Source of the DNA: Brasenia schreberi
Lineage: Eukaryota > Streptophyta > Magnoliopsida > Nymphaeales > Cabombaceae
DNA length: 64,000 nt
Direction: 5' to 3'
Assembly (NCBI GenBank): GCA_036023115.1
Contig: JAYKKT010000037.1
Span: forward strand, 3,533,501 to 3,597,500
A program made the position numbers and the translations under genes. The notes below the pieces were generated by a model, which was given only the letters and a program-made list of their open reading frames with translations, made no database searches and had not been told where the DNA came from. This document shows positions 11,306-22,563 of this stretch, piece after piece (positions within the stretch are counted from its first letter, which is position 1; each line of letters starts with the position of its first letter).

Positions 11306-12190
11306 CTATGTATTCAATAGTGGTTAGCGGTTGACCCTAATATAGCGGTAGTAGGGATATAACAGATTTAGCTGTATGCTTTCATTTATAGTTAAAAAAT
11401 AATATATATATATATATATAATAGATTTTTTAATTTCTAAAAAATATCAAGAAACATGTAACCACATACAAAAATATGAATCAAACTAAATAAACAAATT
11501 CTAAGAAGACAAACAATAAATTTCATGTGGCATATGTAAGGGATCACGATCACCCTTTCATGGCCAGTCCCAAACCCGAATAAAGGAGGAGGGTTGCGTT
11601 AGGCTTCCGACAACCAGCTTAAAACTTTATCAAACTTATTTATTATGGATTCTAAAATTATGATAGGGCTATGTGGGAACAAAGAATCCATGTAGCCGAC
11701 GGAAAAGGCTTAGTTGTTGTTGTAGTTATTATATCCATATTGAATTGTTAAACTTAAATTAAAAAACAAAAGCATAAATATAACCGATTATAAGTAGTAA
11801 GTAAAAGAATTAAAAGAAATTAATATATTGCCATAATACTAACATAAATGTAGCCGCATGAGAGAGTGTGGTGGGTGGTGGTTGTGATGGAAGCCACCAA
11901 GAGATGGTGGTGGAGAGAGACCGGTGGCGGTGGTAGTGGCTTCTCCGCCTTTGGTGGCAGTGGAAGGCACGAGAGAGAGAGAGAGGGGGATGAACTAATA
12001 AAAGGAGAATTGGGTTGGGTCGACCCATATCCATTGGTTCGACCCGATCCTGTACGCTATCAATAACATAGCAGGCCACTATACATTCTTAACGGCACTA
12101 ATAGCGCCTATGTTGGACACCTGTTAAAAGTTCACTGATATAGCGGTCACATACCCGCGAATTTGCTATAGCACGCTATTGATAACATAG
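11306..12190. mobile_element. hAT-type element, family 2 (CTATGTTATCAATAG ends)
   Basis: Begins CTATGTATTCAATAG and ends CTATTGATAACATAG, an imperfect inverted repeat of about 16 bp. It is flanked by ATAAGGTG (11298-11305) and AAAAGGTG (12191-12198), an 8-bp duplication matching at 7 of 8 positions. The right end is rich in TAGCG/CGCTA motifs. The GGTGGTGG-rich block at 11865-11960 gives the spurious 66-residue open frame there. A LINE-derived short element is inserted at 11529-11728. A related right end lies at 27060-27210. Confidence 0.7.
11529..11728 (+). mobile_element. LINE-derived bipartite short element, copy 1
   Basis: It joins the 5' leader of the RTE LINE (ATGTAAGGGATCAC through GGCTTCCGACAACCAGC and the TTAAAACTTTATCAAA stretch) directly to its 3' end (GGGAACAAAGAATCCATGTA, then GGCTTAGTTGTTGTTGTAG). 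All coding sequence is absent. The junction reads AATTATGATAGGG, the same junction as in the copy at 59714-59908. Confidence 0.75.
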
Positions 12191-13617
12191 AAAAGGTGGG
12201 CCTCATTTTATGCTAAAAGGAGGGCTGCAGGCCTCATTTCCATAGCATGGGATGGGACCTGCATTTGAAAAGGATGGGAACCGGGCCTGCAGTCCCCGTA
12301 CTGCAGGAAGGGGCCACCTTATCAAAGAGCCCCTATGGCCTTGGGAACCAGAAGCCATTTACATATCATGCCAAGGAGCATTGTTCCTATCTAATATTAT
12401 CCAAAAGTAATTAGTCATCAATGACTATAAAGAAAGAAATAGCCCCTCAAAATGGTATAAGATCTCCTTTACGACCAGACAATTCCATTGAATCACGTAT
12501 ATAATAGCATCTATTATTCTGGGAAAATCAATGACCTCAACTATTGTGATTGCTGGGGACGCCCTCTTCTAGCTTCTAGTATCTATATCTCAGTTCAAGA
12601 TCCTCTTACTAAACTGGAATAAAAGAATTAGTAGATATGTTCGGCATTATGTTTCGATGTCTGCCAGTTGACCTTGACTGCAGGTTATACTGGTTATAGC
12701 CATGGTTCCCATACCTTCAGTTTTACAGCAAGGATTTATGCCCTGGTAATAGATTGTTTTTTTCTCTTCAGTTAGAAATGTAAAAACTCAGCCCCTAGCT
12801 TGGAGCGGTTGCCTGTGTAAACTCGTGCTTATTAGATTTTGTTATCATCAAAGACGCAGTAATTGCTACTGTCCTTTAAGATCAAGTCCATTATATGCCA
12901 CGATCACTGCCTTTCGTCAGCTGGGAATTCCTGATGTATCTTGAATGTTTTATGCAATAGTTTCCTAACTTGGAGTGAGACAGCTGAATAATCCAGTAGC
13001 CTATAGACTACCAAAGTGTTAGAACCTAGAACTTGACTCCATGATTTTGTCCCTTGCCGTCTAAATTATGAACCTTTCTGATATGTGTTGTTTCTTTCAC
13101 ATTAATTAAACGTTAGCATCCCATGCTGGTTGCCAGATGCAAAATCTTATTAATCTCTGTGTGAAGTTCTCCAGCATTTGGATATGTGGCTCCAGTTGCA
13201 TTTTATAGAGATTGCTTTAACGCAAGATGGAAGAACTAGTTTTGTAAGCTATTAATGGAGAGTAAAATTATTCAAATTAGTGGTTAGAGGCATAGAGCTC
13301 AACCGTCTTTTGCCTATATTAGGTACTTATCTATGGACTGAGCAAGGATATAGGCTTCAAACAGGGAAGGGGTTATTTATAATCATAGGTTAACACTTGG
13401 ATGTGTATAGAAAATTATGTGAGGTCACTAGGTATTCTAACTCATGGTGAATGCTATACTTGAGGTCACAGTTGAGACCATGACTACGATAGTTATATAC
13501 GTTCTGATGAAGTAGGACATGTCATCTGAAATATGACAGGCCCCTTTTTGACATCAGAAAAACTTTAAAAAGTGTTGGATGTGTCTCTTACATTCTGAGA
13601 AGACATATCCTCTCTTT
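12191..13617. other. intron sequence, no element recognised
   Basis: Unique-looking AT-rich sequence with no convincing open frame or repeat end. Confidence 0.4.
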
Positions 13618-13732
13618 TTGTTACAATGGAGAGGCCAAAGCCAGATGCATGCCCTGCTGTCAAACCCATGACCTTTCAACTCATGAGTCGACCCCTAGCT
13701 AGGTGAGCTGTATTGCTCGTTGTGCGACAGAT
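13618..13732 (-). mobile_element. SINE-A copy 2
   Basis: On the minus strand: box-A-like CAGCTCACCTAGCTAGGGGT, core CGACTCATGAGTTGAAAGGTC, box-B-like GGGTTTGAC, then a GCATCTGGCTTTGGCCTCTC tail and TTGTAAC end. It is followed at 13818-13856 by a CT/CA microsatellite. Confidence 0.65.
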
Positions 13733-14523
13733 CCTCTCTTTGTATGCTTTTGCCAGGTCGTCAGATGCCATAATCATGAAACTGTAGGTATTTCCTTGCC
13801 ATGAAATAGTAGGCTTTGCCTCTCTCTCTCTTTGTCTTTCTCTCACACACACGCACATAACTTTTCAACTGTAATGACATGGAATGCCAAATTTTTGATA
13901 TAGCCGTCATCTGTAAATCCTCCATCACCAGACTCTGACACTTCCACACACATACGCACACGAACAGATGTTTTCACTTTGATGACTCGTCCGTTTCTCC
14001 TGTAACGTTGAACTTTTGTTATAGCCGTCATCTGTAGTAAACGTAGATTTCGCTTTCATTTTATACATTGCATGTTATCTACAAAAGTTAAGTTACGGTA
14101 AGCTCATGCAAGGTAGTGCTCAACTGGGCTTCTCTATGAGCATATTTGAACCCATTCAGAAGAGTCTTAGCTCTTTGCCATATTAACCATGCAGCCTGAG
14201 GTAGTCTGATGTTTCTGTCCCTATGTATCTTGGTAAAACTTCCATTCTGCAAAGGTATCTAAGGCGAAATGTTTGTCTTGTAATTTCAAAAGATTTTATT
14301 ATAATAAATAAAGTTTTTGCTTCTTTTGTTCCTTCCCTAGCCATGTATCGAGAACTGGTGAACGAAACAATAAAACGTTATCTTGAATCTTTTGGAGTTG
14401 AATGCTAATTCGGCACAAGATCAAGCATAACGGCCACTAAGAATCTCACCCCACCTAGCGTGGAAGAGACTTGCTTTTGGTTTAATTTTGCTATTTACTG
14501 ACCTCTGTTCCTTAATTTTATAG

Positions 14524-14594
14524 GTTGCATGGCTGCCTTGGACGCTGAACACTACTTGCAAGAGATTGGAGCTCAAGAGGGCAAGTACGATTGA
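14524..14594 (+). pseudogene. NTR: NADPH-thioredoxin reductase, exon 2 (C-terminus)
   Basis: After the acceptor TTTTATAG the exon encodes [19 protein letters not shown] followed by KYD and TGA at 14592-14594, the conserved C-terminus of plant NTRA/NTRB. Phase matches exon 1, which ends with one base of a Gly codon. This exon is undamaged, in contrast with exon 1. The retained intron shows this copy arose as DNA and is not a retroposed copy. Confidence 0.88.
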
Positions 14595-14884
14595 CCATCT
14601 TTCTCCTGTGAAACCAAAAGACATTTACAACACAAAGCAAGGGCCACCATGTAGCTTTCATGTTCCTACATCGTACATTTCTAGTTATTCATTCTTAGTT
14701 CTGTATTTTTGGCAATATCCTTAACTGATTCTATGTACATGTTTTTAGCACGTTATTCATTATTGTGAAATCTGGGTTGTCATAAAAGAAATCCTCAAAA
14801 CCCAAACCGAAAGACCTGTCTGTCTTGCGGTTGGTGTAGATGTGAAACTTTACTTGATGCCTGAGCGTGTCAGTTAGTTTTTTA

Positions 14885-16766
14885 AAACAACAACAACTAA
14901 GCCTTTTCCCATACTAGACGGGGTCGGCTACATGGATTCTTTGTTTCCACAGATCCCTATCGTGTGCCATGTTAGCAGTTAACTCTCAATAAACTAGATC
15001 ATTCTTTATTGTTTCTTTCCAACACTTTTGTGGTCGTCCTCTACCTCTTTTAATACTTTCCAAATTTAGTTTTTCTAACCTTCTTACAGGTTCTTTTGAT
15101 CTTCTTTCTATATGTCCAAACCATCTTAAACGATGTTCTCTCATTTTATCCTCTATTGATGCCACTCCTAATTTGTTTCTAATAACCTCATTATGTATAC
15201 GGTCTTTTCTTGTATGGCCACTCATCCATCTCAACATCTTCATTTCTGTCACAGACATCTTTTGTACATGTTGATGATTAACTGCCCAACACTCAGAACC
15301 ATAAAACATGACAGGCCTAATTGCTGCTCTATAATATTTACCTTTTAATTTTAATGGTATCTTCTTGTCACAAAGAATACCTGATGCTCCTCTCCATTTT
15401 AACCAACCAGCATTAATTCTATGTGTAACATCTCCATCAATTCTTCCATCGCTTTGAAAAATTGACCCTAGGTATTTAAAACTTTCCTTTTGGGGAATGC
15501 AATGTGTGCCAATTTTAATTTCTATGTCCTCTGAAGTAGCCAAATGATCAAACTTACATTCCATATATTCTGTCTTTGTTCTACTAAGTCGGAGGCCTTT
15601 GTTTTCTAATGTTTCTCTCCATAGTTCCAATTTTCTATTAACTTTTTCCTTACTCCTCCACTAATACAATGTCATCTGCAAATAACATACACCAAGATAC
15701 TTCATCTTGAATATATTTTGTTAACTCATCCATCACCATTATAAATAAGTATGGACTTAAAGTTGATCCTTGATGTAACCCAATATTAACTTCAAAGAAG
15801 TCTGTCGTTCCTTCATGAGTCCTCACACATGTTTTTGCACCATCATACATGTCTCTTATAAGGTTAATATATGTCAATGGGATATCTCTTTTTTCCAAAG
15901 TTCTCCAAAGAACCTCCCTCGGTACCCTATCATAAGCTTTTTCTAGATCAATAAATATCATGTGAAGGTCTTTCTTTTTTGCTCTAAAATGTTCCATAAG
16001 ACGTCTCAGAAGGTGAATCGCTTCAATAGTAGATCTACCTGGCATAAATCCAAATTGGTTCTCTGTTGTACTTGATACTTGTCTTAACCTACGTTCGATA
16101 ATTCTTTCCTATAATTTCATAGTATGACTCATTAACTTGATACCTCGATAATTCACACAATTTTGAATGTCTCCCTTGTTCTTATATACGGGTATAAGTG
16201 TACTTGCTCTCCATTCCTCGGGCATCTTTTGGTTTTTCCATATTTCATTAAATAGTCTTGTGAGCCAAGTGATTCCTATTTCTCCTAGTATTTTCCAAAC
16301 TTCTATAGGAATATTATCTGGTCCTACCGATTTACCACTCTTCATATGTTTAAGAGCCTCTTTGACTTCATTCTTTTGAATACGTCGGTAGAAATTGTGG
16401 TTTATATACTTTTCTGACTTGGCTAAATCTCCTAAACTAATACTAACATCTTTATTTTCATTAAAAAGATTATAAAAATAGTTTTTCCATCTATTTCTTA
16501 TATCATCATTTGCCACTAGAATTTTTTCATCCTCGTCTTTTATGCATCTAACAAAATTTAGATCTTTAGTTTTCTTATCTCTAGCCCTAGCTATCCTAAA
16601 AATATCTCTTTCACCCTCTTTTGAGTTGAGTTTTTTATATAAGTCCTCCCAAATCTTAGCTTTTGCTTCACTAACGGCCTTTTTTGCTTCCTTCTTTGCT
16701 TTCTTATAAGCTTCTAAAGTTTCACTAGTTTTCTTAGCGTAATGTAATTTGTAACATGCCCTCTTT
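14885..16766 (-). mobile_element. RTE-type LINE, 5'-truncated, best-preserved reverse transcriptase
   Basis: Read on the minus strand, frame 16774-16109 (its first bases lie in flanking DNA) gives the linker and RT fingers (KSVGPDNIPIEVWK, LIPVYKNKGDIQNCVNYRG), 16045-15650 the palm ([16 protein letters not shown] and the catalytic FADD at about 15675), and 15630-14986 the thumb and C-terminal region (GRGRPQKCWKETIKNDL). Only a few frameshifts separate these. The element ends with (TTG)n just right of 14884 and is truncated at 16766, so it lacks the endonuclease. It lies 0.3 kb downstream of the NTR stop. I could not see a clear target-site duplication. Confidence 0.88.
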
Positions 16767-16789
16767 GCTAGCAAAATTGAATTCGACGG

Positions 16790-18846
16790 GCGATTATGGT
16801 TAAGCGGGCTCTTTCCGTATTAGACCTTCTTGAACCGATGCTCAAGGGTCAGTCTAAGCGCTTAGGGATTCCAACTAAATGGGTGAAACTTTTAAATTCA
16901 CGTGAAAAGTAAAGGCGTTGAGAATAAAAACAATTCAAGTTTCAAAATGAATAAGTTCTGAAAAACAAAAAAATTTGTTTTTAAGACTTGTTTCTCTAAT
17001 CCTTTTAGATGCTTTTCAGATCTCTTAAAATCATCAAAATTTTACAAGCCGAAGCCTGAGATGTGGAGAGTTTGTAGCATCTTTCAGATCGTGATTTGGA
17101 GTTGTATTGTTGCAAAATTAAATCTAAAAACGGCTCTGCTCAAGAATACAGAAATACAGAGACTCAAAGATGAGTCTGTATCTCAGTGCTCAGAGTTTCA
17201 AATTTAATGAATTTGATCTTGATGTAAAACTATGGATGTCAGTTTTTCAATGAATCAAAATTCATCGATTTTGGATACCTATAGACAAAGTTATGGGATA
17301 AAAGGTCAGGCTCTGTTGCAGGAAAACTGGTTGGACAGATAGTTTACAAAAATTGTTCTGATTTTGTACTATTTTAATTACGATGTTGGATGGCTCTAAA
17401 ATTCTTGTAAATTTTATTAGAAATGGGCCTATGAGTGTAGAGTATGTATGCAAAGTTTTGGAACAATTGAAGCACATGTTCGAGAATTAAAAATCAAGCA
17501 ATCCACGTATGTAGAGATGATGAAATCCAGTTTTCAGCTTTTTAGAATCATACGTGATGCAAACTCACACGAATTGAAAAGCAACAACACAACATCACGA
17601 ATTGAAATTGCTGAAGAGAAATGAATTAAAATATATTTAATAGCTTAAGCATAGAGGGGATTAGAGAATATAGAGTGTTTATAGAATATATAGAGGTAGA
17701 ATCAAGAAATCAAACACATAGAGTGCATAATCAAAGAAAGGGAAATTTCAGCAACATCTACTTCTATTACATCATGGGGGGAGACAAAGCTTCATTAATA
17801 CAATCCCTTTGGATTGAATTTGAAGAAGAGATATAGAAGAAATAAAATAGAGTAGCACTTACCGGATTTACACAAGAAACGTCCTCTAAGGTAGTGGCCG
17901 GCCACCCATTTTCTTCACCCTTTCCCCTCTTGATCAAACACTCACCTCTCTAGGCTATTCCCTAGCAGCTCTCACACTTCACAAAGCTCTCAAAGTGTTG
18001 GCCTCTCTCTCACTCTTCCAAGATCCCAAGATGATTCACGATCCCTCCCTTGGCCTCAATTTATAGGCCAAGGGGGGCTCTTCTAAGCCCTTCCTTGGAG
18101 CGAGTGGCCCAAGGGTCCAAACCCAGCCCCAAGTCCTATCAAATCACATGGCCTTGGTGGTCCTTTGTGGTCAAAAGTAGACCAGTCCCATATGGTCTGG
18201 TTTAGCCTTGAGTCCCATGCCTTGGTCGTAGCCGATTGGACTTGGAAGGCATTTGGCTAGGCTTGTTTTAAGGCCTTAATCAACCTTGCTTAATGGTTCT
18301 TCTTTACTTTGCTTGATTTGTGTTGATATGTGGGCTGGATATACATTTGATAAACCTTTGCAATCAACCCCTAAGCTCAACCATTTTCAATTTGCATAAG
18401 CCGGCCAATCCTTGTCCTAAGGTTGCATTTGATCCAAACGAATCCTTGATTTGATTTAATAACCAACTCGAGTTGCCTTGATGTTGACTCATTTAATTTG
18501 ATTTGTTGATGAAGATGTGCATTTGATTTGGTCATCTCCTTTGCTTCCGGGCTTGAGCTCCATCCTAGATTGAATTGGGCCCCACTTGTTCGCCTGATTT
18601 GATCGAATCATTTGGATTTTTTTAACTTCAATTTGAAACCTTTATTTTGAAACATTTTTAAAAGATTTTAACTTTTCATTTAAAAAAGTTTTAAATCATT
18701 TAAATTTTCGAAATTAGGCTTCAATTTAAAACCTTTACTTTAAAACGTTTTTAAAAGATTTGACCTTTTCATTTAAAAAGGTTTTAAATCATTTGAATTT
18801 TCAAAATTGGGAATGTTAGGAAAATTTTTTATTTAGGGTGTTTACA
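16790..18846 (-). mobile_element. possible long LTR (Gypsy-like), minus strand
   Basis: The minus strand would begin TGTAAACACCCTAAATAAA, a typical LTR start. At 18045-18065 it has a TATA box (CCTATAAATTGAGGCC) followed by a purine-rich leader, as in long Gypsy LTRs. A segment of about 90 bp is duplicated at 18629-18810. I see no primer-binding site, coding sequence or second LTR, so the call is tentative. Confidence 0.35.
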
Positions 18847-18889
18847 ATTGGTCCTGTTTGTTTGGGTTGTCAGTCTGGATTGGCTACAG

Positions 18890-19260
18890 TAATTACATTT
18901 TGCTTCGGGCATGGGCTCCATGGGAGAGAGGACCATGTGTGGAGGTGGCTGGTTTGGACCCTTGAGCCAGACCTAAACTGCTGTTGGAACTGACCGGACC
19001 CAAATCGTAACTAAAGAGCCTCACAGTCCGGTTTCAGTTCCACCTATCATTTTACTGAATAGGAACCGGAACCAATGGCCAGGATTTGGGCTTCAGTCTT
19101 AAAATCCTTTGCATGTTTCATGGAATTCTCAAATGAAATGGGGACTAAAACTATTGTGGAACTGGACTTAGAACCTGCAGAACTGAAACCGGAACCAAGA
19201 GTGGGTAGTTGGATACCCACCTGAAACCAGCAGTTTGGAACTCTCGCGGTGTACCTGAAA
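18890..19260. repeat. GGTTCC/CCGGAACC-rich diverged element
   Basis: The stretch begins GGAGGTGGCTGGTTTGGACC and is dense in GGAACC, CCGGAACC and GGTTCC motifs. The same texture recurs at 20.1-20.64, 22.75-23.1, 23.75-23.9, 38.06-38.35 and 52.5-52.66 kb. Such motif-dense stretches are typical of subterminal regions of non-autonomous plant DNA transposons. Ends cannot be fixed here. Confidence 0.4.
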
Positions 19261-19732
19261 CTGGCGAGGTCTAACAGTTGTACTAAGCTTATAAAAAGCC
19301 TTGCAAAACAAGCTTTACCGATTTACTGCAAATGTCTTGCAGAAGGAGCAACTACTGTAAGGTTTTTATCATATGATATTTACGGTGAGGTGGTTATAAT
19401 AAACCTTAGTAAACAAGTCTGATTTTATAAAGACGTGAAACAAGTAATTTTTTAATGTATCTTATGCAAGGTGTGCCCATGTCAAATATGCTAGAGACTC
19501 ATTGACTTCATATTCAATGCACACATACAACCGCAGACGAAAAAAAGAAAGAAGAAGATCTACTCATATAAGGTCGAGTGGCTTCTTTGACAAGGCTTAT
19601 TACAAGCACCTACCTTATATTGTGAAGAGGCTGGTAGGCAGGCATTCAGGCATTCGACTCAAAGTACGCACTGTCCATTGAGCAGGCCCTGGAGTTTCTC
19701 CAAATTAGAAATCTAAAAGAAGAATGCCTCCG

Positions 19733-19838
19733 CGGCAGGGTGCTCTAGTGCCGTTGCTTCGGGGGGTGGGGGTGAGGAGTTCGACTCCCACAGGGTGCGT
19801 GTGTGTTAGGCATCAGTCTCCTCTTGTAACCAGAAAAG
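19733..19838 (+). mobile_element. SINE-B copy 1
   Basis: GCAGGGTGCTCTAGTGCCG, box-B-like GAGTTCGACTCC, then GTGTGTTAGGCATCAG and CTCTTGTAAC. The box B and tail are shared with the two copies near 25.2-25.5 kb. Confidence 0.55.
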
Positions 19839-20099
19839 AAGAAGAATGCATATAGGAACAATGACCTAAATATAACTCGATTTTGTAATAACTAATGTTC
19901 AAGACAAGACCAGCCAGTAGATATGTCTCAATTACTGACTCTAAATTTAAATCCATAACCAAGAAAAGCTGCATCTGTATCCCGTCCGCCTGATGCATTT
20001 AGATATCCCGTGGAAAATCCCGACGAGGAAGTGACTTAGGAACTTGTCACGAAGTGAAAGTTCAGCAGGTGCTGCAGCTCATTTGGAGTGAGATACGCC

Positions 20100-20640
20100 A
20101 TCCCTCTACCTAGAGGTGGCTGGTTTGGACCCAGCTCGGTGGGTTGAACCGGATCCAAAGGGGCCAAACCACTCCTGGAACATGCCCGAACCCATACCAA
20201 GGGAACCAGAACTGAGGACCGCTGCAGATCGGTTCTTGTTCCACCTATGGAGGAACTGATCATTCAAGTCATCTTTTTGTTCTGGTTTAAATGATTACTT
20301 TTGCTTCTTGAATCTTTTAAGTGAAGCCAAAGCGGAACTGGCTTAGAACCATAACCAAAACTGGTGGTTCCAAAACTGGGCCTAGTCCCAGAGAGGGTCC
20401 ACTCCACTTCTGGTTCTAGGTTGATTTAGAACCAAACCTGAAACTAGCTTAACCAACACCGGACACAGAGAGTGGCCAGTTCGGTTTTGGTTCCAGGTTG
20501 TAGTGAAACCGGAGCTGACAGTTTCGGGAATTCAGAATCGGCCTCTCACGGGTCTGGATCCAGCTTTGGTTCTAATGGTGGATTGAGTTCTAGGTCGGTT
20601 CTGGTTAGACCCGAACAGAGGCTAGTTCAGCATGGCCAGT
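20100..20640. repeat. GGTTCC-rich diverged element
   Basis: Starts AGAGGTGGCTGGTTTGGACC, almost the same as the start at 18.93 kb, and carries many GGAACC/GGTTCC motifs up to ATGGCCAGTTG near 20640. Probably a degraded non-autonomous DNA transposon. No target-site duplication identified. Confidence 0.4.
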
Positions 20641-20751
20641 TGTAAATGTAACCTAAAACTCGTAAATATGAACTTTTCTCTTTTTTGTTTTGAAAACACG
20701 ATCAAACATTTTCCGCATCGAAAGATGATTCCGATAGTCGTGAACTTTTCT

Positions 20752-20860
20752 TGCTCAAGGGTACAATGGGGAAGGATGAAAACACGGTGCACTTATCGAA
20801 CTCATGACCTGCAAATTGTTTGTCGACCCCCCTAGCCAGTGATCTCTTCCCCATTGTGCT
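20752..20860 (-). mobile_element. SINE-A copy 3
   Basis: Minus strand: GAGATCACTGGCTAGGGGGG box-A-like region, GCAGGTCATGAGTTCGATA box B, then the CCCCATTGTACC end. Same order as the other SINE-A copies. Confidence 0.6.
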
Positions 20861-21233
20861 TAGTTATTCGTACTTCCGAGTTCCGACTATATAAAAATGG
20901 CATCTTTTAAAAGATGGCAAACAAACACTAAAGAATGATAAATGTTTTTGATCATTGGGCTCATTTAGCGGCAGCATTCTTATAGTATAAATAACTTTAC
21001 AAGATTCCCTATCAAAATAGATTGCTGGCAGCTGAAAATTTAATGATACCATGGTTGCTTTGAAGCTTCCTGCACTTCGGAAGTTTCTTGTGACATCAAT
21101 ACTACATTTCAGGTTTGTGACCGGTTTCTTGTTATGTTCCAATCTGGTCCATGTCAGTGGTAGTTTGGGGTTGATTCATGTTAAACCCAGCGGATTGATT
21201 ATGAACCTGATTGAGTCTAGATCCAGAATAAAT
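20861..21233. other. no element or gene recognised
   Basis: Short open frames on both strands have no recognisable content. Confidence 0.4.
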
Positions 21234-21239
21234 AGTAAT

Positions 21240-21741
21240 TAGGGATGTTCATGGGAGGGGACCTGTTCCAAACAGGACGGATTCGTAGACTGAAAACGGG
21301 GTGGAGATGGGGATAGGGAGAGCAAGGAAATCCCCGACGAGGATAGTAAGTCCTTGCTTCGTGAACCTGGCCTTCACTCCTTCTCCCATTGGTTTTAGAA
21401 AATTAAGACCATCTGAAAATAAGACAAACTATGTATGATGATAAATAAAAAATGTCACCCCTTTTGAATTTTACACATTCACTCGAATATGCTTAATTTA
21501 TGCTCAAATTTGAATGCCTTTTATATAAATTAAGGTTTAATTTTAGATATAAAAGTGAGTGTCAATATGTGTTTATTTTTTCCTCTTTTCCTCAATGGGT
21601 CCTCACACAGACTCGTGGGAGACACAGGGTGGGATTGGCGCCTTCTTGGTTCCCATCACGAGGATGGGTATGGAGACAGGGTTTTGAAACAAGAATGAGG
21701 ACTTTGATCTCCAGCTCAGTCTCGCCCCATGAACATCCCTA
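21240..21741. mobile_element. MITE of hAT type, 502 bp
   Basis: Perfect 16-bp terminal inverted repeats, TAGGGATGTTCATGGG at the left and its complement at the right, flanked by AGTAAT on both sides (21234-21239, 21742-21747). Subterminal regions are rich in GGGGATGGGGA-type motifs on the left and their complement on the right. The open frame at 21500-21742 is a by-product. Confidence 0.8.
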
Positions 21742-21867
21742 AGTAATGGATTTGGATTAATTGTTTAGATCCAATAGAACTATTTTAGGACCTGTTTTAG
21801 CTTTTTGAAGCCATACAAACTCTGATATGCATGCTGTTTGAACCGTTGGGTTTTTAAGTGAGTGAGC

Positions 21868-21977
21868 TATATTAGTATTATAATTTTATAGTAACTGAAT
21901 CAAGTATATTAGTATTATAATTTTATAGTAACTGAATCAAGTATATTAGTATTATAATTTTATAGTAACTGAATCAA
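21868..21977. repeat. 37-bp unit in three tandem copies
   Basis: The unit contains TATATTAGTATTATAATTTT followed by ATAGTAACTGAATCAAG and is repeated three times without visible mismatch, so the duplication is recent. Confidence 0.85.
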
Positions 21978-22277
21978 AGAAAATTTTTGGTAAAGTTATT
22001 GGATAAAAGAGGTTAGACTTATATTTGGAGCAATCTGAAGTATGTGGATACCTGAACACAAGAACTAATATATATACTTATCCTTCAACGCAACGGCAAG
22101 TAGCGGCTAGCCTAAATGGTGGAGAAGCCGGCAGCCCATTGCATCAATAGGTTAATTCCTATACTAATTCTTGGGCTTCATTTCATATCAAAAATTTTCT
22201 TAAATGTTTGAAAATAAGTAGAAATTCATCAAAAAAAAATTGATCAAATGTACCAGCCTTATGTGTGGTAAAGACCA

Positions 22278-22563
<286 letters not shown>

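Larger units (their letters stand above)
1650..14523 (+). other. 12.9 kb intron of the NTR pseudogene
   Basis: The donor GT at 1650-1651 and the acceptor TTTTATAG ending at 14523 join codons ACA-GGT-TGC-ATG, restoring the family's conserved [14 protein letters not shown] across the junction. The intron has been inflated by at least seven insertions: two nested LINEs, two nested hATs, another LINE, a second hAT family with a LINE-derived short element, and a SINE. Plant NTRA/B genes normally have one intron at this place, so the position is conserved and only its length is unusual. Confidence 0.85.

Noticed and set aside
11866..12079. Trp/Gly-rich 66-aa and minus-strand 89-aa frames
   Set aside because: They lie within the purine-rich block of a hAT-type element and lack any domain.
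16167..16379. Plus-strand 70-aa hydrophobic frame
   Set aside because: Antisense to the LINE linker region.
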